From Purshia tridentata (lineage: Eukaryota > Streptophyta > Magnoliopsida > Rosales > Rosaceae), in the NCBI GenBank assembly GCA_003254885.1, contig QANT01003172.1:1-64000 (forward strand): DNA of 64,000 bases, read 5' to 3'. The notes beneath the pieces were generated by a model. It searched no databases, was not told the origin of the DNA, and was given only the letters and a program-made list of their open reading frames with translations. Below, in pieces: positions 1 through 11,456 of the stretch. The position numbers and the translations under genes were made by a program. How positions within the stretch are numbered: position 1 is the stretch's first letter; each line of letters opens with the position of its first letter.

Positions 1-449
1 CCACTACCCAATCTCCTACTTCCTCTCCGGCTTTCTCCCCTAGCCCAACAGTCCCCCCGTCAATCACCTGGCCAGCCCATTACCGCCACTTTACACCATG
101 ACCCCCTAGGTTAAGAGTCCTGGATCCGTCCCTGGTTAGTGGGTCAGTTCCAATTTAAAAATTGCAGGTAAAAAATCACTCATTTCAAATTGATCCGCCA
201 GTTTATTAATATATAATTGTGGGTAGGTTATTTTGGGATGATTACTAAAAACTTTTGATTCAATGTTTATTTTGTTGCGGAGGAAGCGGGTAAAATGTTG
301 GCGCGGATTTTACCAAGAGGCGTAGATCTTTCTCAAAGAACGAGATGTCCAAAACGACTTCGTATAAAGAACTGTTTTTTAAATAGAAAAAAAAAAAGAA
401 ATAATCTAAAGCATACGAAACCCGGTGCCCAAATCTAGTTCACCTGGAC
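1..449. other. Upstream flank, no gene seen
   Basis: No convincing coding exon on either strand. The first 150 bases are C-rich and look like a decayed repeat. The last part probably holds the promoter of the GT64 gene that follows, but I see no clear TATA box at a convincing distance. Confidence 0.5.
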
Positions 450-521
450 TTGCCACGCCCAAGATCGAGTCCTCAGAATCGGAACCTCCCCACTGCGTTC
501 TGCCCAGTGCTCAGTGTTCAG

Positions 522-926
522 GTACCATCGTCGAAAATCTCATGCTTTGATCTGTCTGCGATTTTACAAAACCTGTTTTATTGCTCCTCTTCCTACTCTG
601 GTTCACTGGCTTTCCTTCGATTTTGGCTTGTTGTTTAGTTCAGCTTTTCATATCTGTGTCCGACCTTCTTCTAGCTAGCTTGGGCTTCACATAGTTTGAA
701 TGCACTGACCTTTTTTTGGGATTGGTTGTATGAATATTGTACGTTTTGGGGTTGATTATTATAATTGAATAGCAATCTGTTGTGCTGAGAAAGATTGTTA
801 GGACATTAAATATAAGCTGTCATGTTTGATGTTTTTGTCAAAATGGGCATGGATGAGTTTGTAGTTTTACCATGAACATTAAGTTGCTGCTGTGTGATAA
901 TCTTGTTTTGGATCTTTTCACAACAG
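522..926 (+). other. Probable 5'-UTR intron of the GT64 gene
   Basis: A donor (CAG|GTACCA, intron from 522) and an acceptor preceded by a pyrimidine-rich stretch (CACAACAG, ending at 926) would remove 405 bases between a GC-richer leader exon (about 430-521) and the exon that holds the start codon. Leader introns are common in plant glycosyltransferase genes with an otherwise uninterrupted CDS. This is inferred from splice-site shape only. Confidence 0.4.
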
Positions 927-1014
927 GTAGATATCTGAGGGGAATTTGGTGATTTTGTCAATGCCAAAAATAGAACAAAAAAAGCTCTGAAATCTAAAGG
1001 GTAGACTCTGGTTG

Positions 1015-2097
1015 ATGCAAAAAATCTTATCAGTTAGAAACTTAGAAAACAACAAGGGACTAGAGATGTATTCATTGCCAACAACATTTGTAATTCTCAT
1101 ATTCTTATTCTTCTTCTGCTCTGTGGATGTTCTTGTGCTCTCTCTCCGTACACTTGCCCCTGATCCTTGCAACCCCACAGCCCAGCAGGACCCACGAACC
1201 CTTCGCTCAGACCAGCTAACGGTCCTCATCAATGGCTACTCTGAGTCTCGCATCCCTCTTCTCCAATCCATCATCGCTACATATGCTGCCTCACCTTTGG
1301 TCTCGTCAATTCTTGTACTCTGGGGAAACCCCTCCACCCCATCCCAAACCTTGGCCCAACTGGCACACAATCTCACGCACTCCTCCTTTGGGTTCAATAA
1401 CATCTCTGTAATCCGCCAAGCATCACACAGCCTCAATAATCGATTCCTCCCCAGACCTTTGATTAAGACTCGAGCTGTCTTGGTCTGTGATGATGATGTT
1501 GAAGTTGACCCCAAATCCTTCGAATTCGCGTTTAGAATGTGGGGATCAAACCCAGACCGTCTGATTGGATTCTTTGTCAGATCGCATGACATAGATTTGT
1601 CGAAGAAAGAGTGGATCTACACCATTCATCCAGACAAGTACTCGATCATGCTCACTAAGTTTATGATTTTGAAAAGCGAGTATTTGTTTCGGTACAGCTG
1701 CAGAGGAGGGCCAGAGATGGTCCAAATGAGGAGCATCGTGGATAAGATGCATAATTGTGAGGACATATTGATGAATTTTGTGGTGGCAGATGAGGCCAAT
1801 GTGGGACCCATATTGGTGGGGGCTGAGAGGGCTAGGGATTGGGGTGACGCGCGCAATGATCATGATGATCATGATGATGCTGATGGATGGCGAGGATTGA
1901 GTGGGGAGGTGGCGCGGGTGGGTTTGAGTATTAGGAGAGTAAAGCATAGGAAGAGGAGAGGGGATTGCATAGTTCAGTTTCATAGGGCGTTGGGGAGAAT
2001 GCCTTTGAGGTATAGTTATGGGAAGTTAGTTAATTCTGTTGGTGAACAGGGGCTGTGTCAAAAAGGAGGCAAATTGGTGTTTTGTGATCAATCATAG
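1015..2097 (+). CDS. GMT1: Family GT64 glycosyltransferase (GMT1/EPC1-like)
   Basis: Single-exon protein of 360 aa. A hydrophobic signal-anchor lies at about residues 22-42, as expected for a type II Golgi enzyme. A GT64 (exostosin C-terminal-like) catalytic domain follows, with RTLRSDQLTVLINGYSE near residue 65, the metal-binding CDDDVEVD motif (D159-D161), and a later NCEDILMNF motif. The Arabidopsis relative with this pattern, EPC1/GMT1, is known to add mannose to glycosyl inositol phosphorylceramides, a sphingolipid class needed for normal growth and cell adhesion. I take the ATG at 1015; a second in-frame ATG at 1066 would put the anchor directly at the N-terminus and is a real alternative. 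An Asp/His-rich insert (about 1852-1890, repeated GATCAT units) looks lineage-specific. Length matches the family (about 335-360 aa). The family call is firm; the exact ortholog is less so. Confidence 0.88.
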   Translation: MQKILSVRNLENNKGLEMYSLPTTFVILIFLFFFCSVDVLVLSLRTLAPDPCNPTAQQDPRTLRSDQLTVLINGYSESRIPLLQSIIATYAASPLVSSILVLWGNPSTPSQTLAQLAHNLTHSSFGFNNISVIRQASHSLNNRFLPRPLIKTRAVLVCDDDVEVDPKSFEFAFRMWGSNPDRLIGFFVRSHDIDLSKKEWIYTIHPDKYSIMLTKFMILKSEYLFRYSCRGGPEMVQMRSIVDKMHNCEDILMNFVVADEANVGPILVGAERARDWGDARNDHDDHDDADGWRGLSGEVARVGLSIRRVKHRKRRGDCIVQFHRALGRMPLRYSYGKLVNSVGEQGLCQKGGKLVFCDQS

Positions 2098-2264
2098 TTG
2101 GGATCCTCTTCTTTTTTTTTCGGTCGAGCAGAAATTTCCAAAGCTTAGCAAGGATTATAACCCATATTTGTATGATGGAGTATCCTAGTTCTCCATTTTA
2201 TTAAAGATGTGAAGGGGTATTGTTTTTAATTGATACTTGGTGCTTTAGCAACTTCAAAGTGCTT

Positions 2265-2510
2265 TCTTTAGTTCTGAGTGTTAGGATGATACCTTGTCGA
2301 TGTATTCATCATGTTATGTACCAGTATCTTAGCTGTCACTTGTTTGATGTTGTCAAAATGGACCGGACATCTACAGTTATCTTTGTACTTTTACTACCAA
2401 TTTACTGAATGCTTTGAACACAGTTGCTACTATGTGATAATCTGAGGGGAATTTGGCAGGTTTTTGAATACAATCAGGTTAATGTTGTATGCAAAAAATG
2501 CTCTAAAGTG
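2265..2510 (+). repeat. Decayed direct repeat of the GT64 5' region (about 780-1000)
   Basis: Blocks occur in the same order in both places: AGCTGTCA, TGTTTGATG...TGTCAAAATGG, TTGTA-TTTTAC, AGTTGCT-CT-TGTGATAATC and CTGAGGGGAATTTGG. The upstream copy has about 32 extra bases before the last block, including the presumed splice acceptor of the leader intron. The two copies bracket the GT64 CDS about 1.46 kb apart. This suggests an old local duplication of which only the leader survives downstream. Confidence 0.6.
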
Positions 2511-2880
2511 CCTTTTTAATCAAACTAAACAATTGATATTGTATTGGAACTTTGCTCATCAAAGCTTGCGAAACTTATTTTGGAGGTAGAATTATTACCA
2601 TGGGACTTTTACATACTGCTAGCGGTAGGAACCCTTCTAGAGTGATTAGTGAGGATTATATAATCCTTTATTCCCATGAAGTCAAGGCTGTAAGCAGAAT
2701 TTTTTTCTTTTAATAATCTAACCAAATTTGCACTTCTTTATTTATTTACACTATTATTTAACTTTTTTATATTGCAAGAAATGAAATTGTTTCAAGTTGT
2801 AGCCATATCTTCATCATATCTTCCTGTGAGTGCTCAGGCCTTAGGGGGTAAAAAAACCCATCATATCTTCCTGGACAAAA

Positions 2881-3465
2881 CTTGTTGGACAAGTAAGCTA
2901 CCTTCCCAAGGCAAAAGCTTCCCTTACGGCTGCAAGGACTGCTGTCAATACCATATATGTGCCTCCAGCTCAACAAGGTACCAGAGAATTGCAGAATGGG
3001 ATTATTCATGCAGAAGAGAAAGATTATAAAACTGCTTGGAGCTATTTCTTTGAAGCATTTGAATCTTTCAATGCTCTCGAATATCCCAGGGCAGTCTTAA
3101 GTCTTAAATACATGTTGCTGTGCAAGATCATGGTGAACCAAGCTGATGATGTTGATGGGACAATCTCATCCAAAGCAGGCCTGCAATATCTGGGGCCAGA
3201 ATTGGATTCCTTGTAATGTCTGCAATATGTGGGGCTAGAATTCGATTCCTTGTAATGTAAGTTGTTGCAGATGCTCAAAGCCATCCTTGAAGGTATTCGA
3301 GACTGCCCTGCGATATTACAAGGGCCAGCTAGAAAGGAAGACCCAATTGTCGGCAGGCACTTCCCATCCCAAGACAGATCTCATCTACCCTGCAACTCTA
3401 GATTCCATATCCGACGTTGGCAAGGTCGTGGACAGTCTCTATATTATGCCAAGATAATGGCATAA
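2881..3465 (+). pseudogene. 26S proteasome subunit RPN6 (PSMD11) pseudogene fragment
   Basis: The translated pieces match the plant 19S lid subunit RPN6. They are LPKAKASLTAARTAVNTIYV, VPPAQQGTRELQNG, HAEEKDYKTAWSYFFEAF and KYMLLCKIMVNQADDV, then GLQYLGPELD, and finally the carboxyl end around YPATLDSISDVGKVVDSL and AKIMA plus stop at 3463-3465. The copy lacks the N-terminal third. It has a stop directly after the GPELD region, where a 39-base unit is tandemly duplicated (3181-3219 and 3220-3258). The following FETAL region is shifted in frame. A large internal part (most of the PCI domain, between DPIV and the C-terminal tail) is deleted. It cannot encode a working lid subunit. No clear poly(A) tail is visible, so retrocopy versus DNA duplication is undecided. 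Confidence 0.88.
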
Positions 3466-6400
3466 AGATTTCTCTTTATTTGTTTATTATTATTATTATT
3501 TTCCCGAGTCTTGTTGTTTATCTATATTTTGACAGTTACTGTGGCTAGTCAGTTCCAACATCAAAACCAAGAAGTTGCATTTAGGTGTTGATCTTGGGCC
3601 TGGAAGAGTTGGCTAATTTGCCTGACTTTGTTGCTTGACCCAATAATCTATTGAAATTTGAATGGAATGGACTGGACTGGACTGCCTTTTGTAACTTGTT
3701 GTAAAAGCAACCATTCTGTGCCACACCCTCACTGTATCAAAGATTCTTCTGTAGGACATGATTGCCCCTTATTTTTGGGGTAACAAGGAAAATTCAGACG
3801 GCCTACTCTCTCATCTTTCATGTAATAGGTGTATACATTTTATGTTTATCTTTTTCAATTCGCGATATTTAGTTGCAACCTTTTTCGTGCAAAGTGCAAA
3901 CTCAATTCACAAATCACTATTGAGATTGGGTATGAATATGTGTAATGCAATAAGAAAATCCAGGAATCTAGGAATGATCTTTAGGGAATCTATATAATAG
4001 CAGCAACAATATCCCACACAATATAGAACCCGATGATTCGGAGCCAATAATCACCTACCAATCACTCTCCCAATGAGCCAAATTGCTTTTCTTCAAGATG
4101 ATCCCAACTTTATTGGAAAGTGAGATCTAATATAAAGATGGGGGATAATTTGAAGTTATCAAAATACACACACACAGATGGGAGCATATCTCTCTAAGAT
4201 GGGACTTCAATGGAATAATAGGACCTTAAAAATAAGTGCCCAAAGGAATCAAAAAGTGAACAGGAAAAGAAGCCTCAAACCAGTCCAACAGTCCAAAAGA
4301 AGGACTAAACAGAATTAGGATAACTCACAAGAAAGCCTTCTATTTTAAGTAATGGAATAGTACTATATACATATAGGAAAATTCTATTTTATGTTATACA
4401 ATATGATTAAAATTTAGAACTTAAGGTTTCACTTTTACTTTCAAATGGAGAGAGAGAGAGATGTCGCAAAACACAAATAATTTGTTTCATTATTATGAAT
4501 GAAACTTGTGGTTTTCTTTTACCCACTTGGTCATTTTATATTTGCAAGAAATTGGATTACTTTTGATGGTGGTTCTGACGTGGGGGCTTTTTGATAATTC
4601 ATCTTGAAAAGTTAGTAATACATGGTCTTAATAAGAGTAAATAAAGCCATGAAAAAAGCAAAGCTCATTACTTTAAAACTTAGAGAAAGTGAAAGCCAGT
4701 AAACCTCCTTTATAGTATGGGCTTACAAAGCATCTACCAGCACCTTTGTCTTTAAGGTCGGTGCTTGTCCAAATCAAGCTTCCCTCGTTGCTTTGTCCCA
4801 CTAAATCCATAGCAATCCACTCTATTTACCTAAACACACCACCACAAGCCAATGCTTTCTTTCCATGCATTCATCAATTATAGCATTCCTTTGCATATGG
4901 GCACAATAAAGACTAAATATTGCATGATGCCTTTTTTGAATTTTGTCCAAATCAAGCTTCCCTCGTTGCTTTGTCCCACTAAATCCATAGCAATCCACTC
5001 TATTTACCTAAACACACCACCACAAGCCAATGCTTTCTTTCCATGCATTCATCAATTACAGCATTCCTTTGCATATGGGCACAATAAAGACTAAATATTG
5101 CATGATGCCTTTTTTGAATTTTTGACTGCATTTCATTGGATGCCCACCATAGTTTAAAGCTTAATTAATTAATCATCCAACTGATTAAGGAACCAAAGAG
5201 TCTTTCCTTGATCAAATTCTCTAATTCAACTTTATCCAAACTCACAAGAGGATAATTAAATCCTAATTAATGGAAACTTTAATGATAAAGGGCATATGCC
5301 AAAAACGGCATGCAATAATACATTTCCATAGTGGATCCTAGGCCAAGGGCATAAAGCCAACACTAGCTACCTTTGTTGTCTAACTGTAATAAATGTCTCA
5401 TCCTATAATACATAGTACATACGGACTTGATTATGTAAACAAAGTAACAAGGTTACTCTTTTACTCCTAAACTCCATTCATTTTGTAGATTTAATGCCAT
5501 TCTTCCTTTTTTTCTTTTTTTATGGGTACAAGCCAACCTCCTTTTATTAAAAGGAAATATTCATCATTTTGTTAGCACTCTTCTTTTTGGTAATTGAAAT
5601 AATAAAGTGTCAATACCTTGTTTTTTTGGTTACAATAAAGGTCGGGACTTGAAAACAATATGTTAAAGAGTTAAAATCAAAGGGGCAATCTTGTAGTTCA
5701 TGATCTTTGAAGATATGTTGTTAGGTGTTCCATTTTATATTTCCATTTAAACATTTCTCTCTTCTGGTCTTGAATTCATGTTGTGATTAAAGAAGATGCA
5801 TGTGAAAAGAAAAGGCTAGGTTGTGCAGCCTAGCATCACCAATTGATCGAAAAAATATATAAATAAATGAATTTAGTAACAATTCTATCTCTTCATCACT
5901 CATATTAAAAGCATCGAACCATTTCCAATTTGTATGGACAAGGACCCGTTAAATAAAAACAAGCCAAATCTAGAAGGACATCATTTTATTATATAGTCTC
6001 AATGTGGAAATGGTTGAATAAACAAATTAGACCTTCCATTACACATATAGGGACCAATAAATCACCATAAGAGTCTTTTTTAGGTGACTTCGCATGATAG
6101 TAAGTCTAACCTATTTAAATATGTGGGCTCAAATAATCTTTCAGCTAATATCATATTTAATTAATTTTATTGATCTTTAGAAAAACTAATCCAAATTTAA
6201 TAGTGAAGTATGACAATCTTTGGTCCCTAGTCTTTGGTCCTCGGTCCTTATTAATTAGTCCTTAAAACTCCAAATTTATATTTTTCTCCTCAACTTACCA
6301 ATTACCACTAATGTGAACGAATGCAAAGTCTAACTTGTTATTTTAGCAAAATGGTTGATAATCGCAAATTCAAACATAAGCCTAACCAATCAATATTCAA

Positions 6401-6940
6401 AAAGGAATAAAATTATTTAATTCATTTTATTATATTTGATCATATTGTGCTTTATTTCTTATATAAAACTTACAAAAATAGATATTATTTCTTTTTATAA
6501 AAAATTGTATACACAAGCTTACAAGATACCATTGGTCTATAGTAGTCCTCCAAAAACAGTATGCTGTATTGGTATGTGTGAGAAGATTATGCAATGCAAC
6601 TACGTAACCAATGCTTGGTAACTTTTCATTCATAAGCTTTCTTTTAAACAGAGAACCAGAAGAAGTCCTGCAGATTCAGGTGGCCCACCACATAAATCAA
6701 CTTGTTTCGTGGCAGTATGCTGATTCTTTCTAGATTCTAGGAATCAACGGCTCAGATTCTCAAAATAAATTTAAAAAAAAAATCTGTAAATAACATTACT
6801 TGCGCACGAAGAACCAGTCCGTCTACAATTACCATAGCCCCCACGAATCGCCCGGTGAAAACTAAAAACACACAGTCCGTCCAGCCATTTACACAACAAA
6901 TGAGGGTAGTTTCGTAATTCAAGAACGTCAAACTTTTAAC
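3466..6940. other. Intergenic, no gene supported
   Basis: AT-rich sequence with only short chance reading frames. It holds the 178-base tandem duplication listed separately and a short GA run near 4448. The last few hundred bases belong to the bZIP9 promoter. Confidence 0.55.
4765..5122. repeat. Two-copy tandem duplication, 178-bp unit
   Basis: Copy 1 (about 4765-4942) and copy 2 (about 4943-5120) begin with TTGTCCAAATCAAGCTTCCC and are almost identical. I noticed a single substitution (TTATAGC versus TTACAGC) and small length differences in the T run at the unit end. The near-identity implies a young event or an assembly artefact. No coding content is apparent. Confidence 0.9.
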
Positions 6941-6983
6941 TTCATGTGCCGCCCACTTTTACTTTCCTCCCTCGACGTACTTT

Positions 6984-7010
6984 TCCACGTCATCGCCTTT
7001 CCTATTTATA
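6984..7010 (+). promoter_or_regulatory. bZIP9 core promoter: ACGT element and TATA box
   Basis: A TATA box (CTATTTATA, about 7002-7010) lies roughly 100 bases before the start codon, and the leader after it carries a CT-rich initiator-like tract (about 7043-7070). Just upstream is TTCCACGTCATC (about 6984-6995), a hybrid G-box/C-box core of the type bZIP proteins bind. That makes autoregulation possible. The function is inferred. Confidence 0.55.
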
Positions 7011-7110
7011 CCTCCCTGGCTCTACTCTGTTCTCTCCCCTTTCTCTCTCTCTCTCTCTCTCTCCCTCGCTCGCTAATCTCCCCGGAGGTAGCACAGACAG
7101 TGCGCGCCAA

Positions 7111-9797
7111 ATGGAGCAGAAGCTAGCCGGAGCCGGACACTTTGCCATGGGCTCTGCCACCGCTCACTCTCAGCAGATGACGTCGTCGACGTCGGTCTTC
7201 GGTTGCGGCGGCGACTTGAAGCGGAGCCCGTCAGAGTTAGCTTTCAAGGAGTATTTGGGACTGGAGGAGACCATGATCGACGAGGAGGAGGTCATCATCG
7301 ACACTCAGAACCACCGGGACGAAAAATTCGGCCAGTTTCAGACTCACTGCAGGCACAGAAGTTTCGCAGCCGATATTGATGGCTATTTCGGCAGCGACGT
7401 GGTCTCGCCCGGTGATCCCAGCTTCGCTTTCATAAACCGGGTTAGTCGCACTCAACACTTTCTCACAGCAGGTCCAGTTTCCTTCCACGTCACTATATTT
7501 CGTACACTAAACACGTGTCAATCTAGGATCTTTTAATAGTGGAAGTAAAACGTCGTCGCTGTGGGTTTGAAAATGAACATTGCTAATATTGCTTAATAAT
7601 GTTTATATTACTAAAATAATTCATTAATTAAAAACATATATGGTAGTACGTTTACATCTTGATGAGTCGTGTCAATTATTCGGGAAACATATATAATTCA
7701 AACATCCTAATAAAGTAATTTTGTTTAAGAATTTATTCATGAAAAAATAAAATTTACTGTTGATGATTAAATTAATAATATTCCCATGTCATAAGTAGGG
7801 TTGGTATTCATTGTATCATAATCACTAGTCATCTTGAGCTTCACTTGCATAATATAATAACCCAATTATGTTAAGAAAAATAATACCTAAAAGACTAAAA
7901 CCCATAATATGTTTTCTTAATCGGATATAATATTATTTGGGAAGACAACTTGAACCCAAATGGGTTTGGTTGTAGCCACACATGTTTGCGCATTTGTTGA
8001 GTCTCATATATAATATTAAGGTGGATGTGGATACCTTGTGTAAGCGCAACCAATTAAGGACCTAAGTTTAGTTCATCCCTGTCTTCCTATCTTTTCCCTT
8101 TTACTGTTTTGTATTCTTAATTCGTTTTCCATCAATTCAGTGGGTAACTTTTGAGACCACCAAAAGTTCATTGCAGCCATTACACGACAAGGATACTATG
8201 AAGTGTCAAATTTTGATTCTAGTTTCAAAGTCACATGATTCACACTATATATTCCATAAACGCAGGACATAATGAATGGGTTTTCAAGCAGTGGTGGACT
8301 GACAGAAACCCTTCTCAGCACTCATCTCACTCCAAAGAACTCCAGCATCTCAGCCACCATGGATTCTCAGTCATCAATATGTGGTATGGTTTAGTGAACA
8401 TCAAACATTCACCTTTACACTTTATGGATTATGTAGGCATATTGTTAAATTAAAATGCATAAACTTTGTAACTTGGTTTGGTCCTTGAGTAATTCTTTGC
8501 TGGGTTTGTGATTAGTTTTTCGATATATTGGATTTTCTTTCAGTTGGTAGTCCAGCATCGGCTGGTAAACCAATAGGCAGAGATAACCAAGCAAGAGTTG
8601 CCACCAGTGGTTCCTCCGGTGAGCAATCAGATGAAGATGATTTTGAGTTAGAAGCAGGTCAATGTGGAGACAGTACAGACCCCAGTAAAATAAAACGCAT
8701 TAGAAGGTATTTCATATACTTTTTATATTCTTTATTTTATTTTAAAGATTGAGATGCTAGAGGGGAATTGATTCAAACTGCATTACCTTATCACTACCTA
8801 TGCAGGATGATCTCGAATAGGGAGTCTGCTAGGCGATCAAGAAGAAGAAAGCAACAACATTTGCATGATCTCGAGTGCCAGGTATCAAATTTTTTTTGTT
8901 GGATTCATTACCAGAAAAAAGCGACTACCAGAACAAAGAAGATAGAAGGAAATGATTGGTTTCATTTTTGGAAGTCTGATACACAAGTTCAATTCATGGT
9001 TTTCTTTCAGGTTGAACAACTGAGGGGAGACAATTCAACCTTATACAGGCAGCTTACGGATGCTTCTCATCAGTTCCATGATGCTGAGACAAATAATAGA
9101 GTGCTGAAATCAGATGTGGAAGCTTTGAGAGCCAAGGTATACAACAGCATCAAAATTTTTGTTTTGAATGCAAAACTATATAAAACTTCAGCAAAGCTAT
9201 TGTGATGGTGAAAAAGAGAAGGGATCGAAAAAAATAGAAAACAACCAAATATCTAGGTTCGGAGAGGGTGGAACTTCTTTAAAACAGAGCCTATGCTCTC
9301 TTGTGTATGCAAGTGAAGTAGTAGACATATGACCAAACAATGAAAAACATTTTTAACAATAAAGACCATATCATCCTATAACAGAAAAAGAAAAAGAAAG
9401 GTTCTATATCATATGTATATGTGTGTATTTAAAGAATTACCATGTGACAGAGTTGTAATTGTAAAATGTCAAGGAATGTATCACAGAAGAACTATGATTG
9501 TAGGTGAAGCTAGCTGAAGATATGGTTGCTCGGGGCTCTTTAACCTCTAGTTTAAATCACATTCTTCAAGGTCATATCAGCACACCGCAACCACTCAATC
9601 CTCATAATTTGCGTGGGGTAGCACATGTCTCACCAACCATCACCATTCATGGAGAGGATACCCCATCATATGCTGGACTTGCAGTCTCTGGACACAACTC
9701 AGGCCTTGGATTTGGAAATGCTGGTATGACTAATAGCAACATGAGTACCAGGATCATGAGCGATGCTGTAAGCTGTGTGTCTGATATGTGGCATTAA
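7111..9797 (+). CDS. bZIP9: Group C bZIP transcription factor, bZIP9 type
   Basis: Six coding exons are inferred: 7111-7440, 8266-8383, 8544-8706, 8806-8881, 9011-9136 and 9504-9797. All junctions are GT-AG and in phase, giving 368 aa. The N-terminal half has the group C block [14 protein letters not shown]. The middle has [12 protein letters not shown] and [18 protein letters not shown], and an acidic Ser-rich stretch ([12 protein letters not shown]) precedes the DNA-binding region. The basic region (about residues 203-220) carries the invariant N-x7-R in [12 protein letters not shown]. The leucine zipper follows ([15 protein letters not shown] onward, about 228-265). Group C factors act in the nucleus on ACGT elements, usually as heterodimers with S1 bZIPs, in sugar, nitrogen and stress responses. 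The first in-frame ATG (7111) lies in exon 1 downstream of a TATA box. In Arabidopsis bZIP9 neighbours the same ABC1-kinase gene found downstream here. Confidence 0.93.
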
Positions 9798-11456
9798 ACT
9801 ACTATTAGCATTCTAATGCCTCTCTCTGTATCCTGTCAATTAGATCCAATGGCTTATGTGCCGTGTGCCGATTTCTATGCAATTAGAAGTGTCTTTTTTC
9901 TTCTTGTTTTTCTCTTAATGTCTCCCGTCTCCTAGCTTGTACAAGACTCATGATCATTTCTCTCCTGTAAAATTTAGTGTTTTAGTGAAGAAAAAAGTTG
10001 CTTTCCATGTTTTTCTACTTATTAAGTCAACAGGGTCCTCTGCTCTCATGTACAGTTGTCTTTCTTCTTCCTTTTTGCTTTCTGCATAATAATTGAGGTT
10101 GCAAAGAGCAAGATGATGCTGCCAACTGTGCTATAAACAAAATGGTTTTCATTTATTGAAGAGTTTCACATGAAGAGCACACAGAAACCGCGTTTTGTAG
10201 TTGAACATTGGGATCCATCCACATATTGTTGTTGTTAGCAAAGCAGACACATCCAGGGTTGCACGCGCACCCAACTTAATGTCAAAGCTTTTATATTCAG
10301 AGGCTTCTGATCCCCAACTTTAATGGTGCTGTTGGTGCTGATTTAAGTATTCCAGCAAATCAAGTCAATACGAAACCCCGAATCCTCTATTGATATTTTT
10401 GGTTTTGATTTTGTGTTGATTTCTAAAACTACGTCTTTTCAAACTTCTGTATGATTATCTTTCCAATATATATACATCTAAAATACTAAATCTTAAACCC
10501 AAAACGCGTAACCCTTAAACTCTAAAACAAAGCCCATTTCATAGATAAGCAGAAGATCAACAGTGAAAGGATCAGCAGAGGGTCTTACACTGTTACTTCC
10601 CTCCATCTCCTTGAACACTTAATGTCAAAACACTTCACACACCCAGGTGTGCCAGTACTAAGAGAAGGTGCAACTGTCCTAATATAATTGTATATCTTCA
10701 ACAATGATTTATGCACTATCTAATGTGTAAAAGTCTGCATAGAACAGCATCTCTTCTATTAATATCATACCATTTATCCCAACTGTAACTTTACATAAAA
10801 TTAATGGTACGTACATCAGTACATGCAAGATTTATACATCATTTTGCACATGAAGTTGAGCAAGAAACATTGTTCTTGCATCTTTATTGGCATAATGTGT
10901 TCTTGCATCTTTATACATCACTTTTAGAAATTAATGCTAGGCCAAGTGTTGAGCATTGTAATTGATTTTTGGCAGTTCATATGCTTCGAAGCTCTCTCAT
11001 TATCTAGTCTGGCTTCAACAAATTCATAAAAAAAAATTTTCAAGTTGTTTAGCAAGTTGAAGGTGAAAAAATAGGTTTTACACGGAGACTTGTAGCTCTA
11101 ATGGTAGAACCCTCAGTCTCATAATTACGTCAAAAGTTCGATTCTAGTCATTCCATCTCCCTAAACCTAGTCTCTTTTTCACAAAAGAAGAAAGGTTATG
11201 AAGGTTAAATCCTAACCTGGTTCATACCTCTTTATGTATCTATAGAACCTATTGGAGCTGTGGAACTGCACAGTTACTATTATGATTGATTGAACTGATA
11301 ATTAAAAAGAACAGAAAAATTAAAGAAACACAATAAAAAATGATCGAATTGTTGATGACAACATTCTGAAGACATTCAATTTACAATTAGTACAACAAAT
11401 TTTTGAGAAAGAAATAAACATTTCTAGTAAACAAGTTAATGATAATGACATTAATT
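9798..11456. other. bZIP9 3' UTR and intergenic, no gene seen
   Basis: The first 200-300 bases after the stop are T-rich and probably 3' UTR. The rest is AT-rich with no supportable reading frame. A possible tRNA-derived repeat relic near 11083 is listed separately. Confidence 0.5.
11083..11165 (+). repeat. Possible tRNA-related (SINE-like) relic
   Basis: TAGCTCTAATGG resembles an RNA polymerase III A box. AGTTCGATTCTAG, about 40 bases further on, resembles a B box. Between them, CAGTCTCATAATTACG looks like an anticodon arm with CAT in the loop. Acceptor-stem pairing is poor and I find no flanking target-site duplication, so this is a decayed tRNA-like repeat at best, not a functional tRNA. 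Confidence 0.3.

Noticed and set aside
6944-7126. Upstream ATG frame of 60 codons overlapping the bZIP9 start
   Set aside because: The TATA box at 7002-7010 places transcription start downstream of this ATG, so it is probably not in the mRNA.
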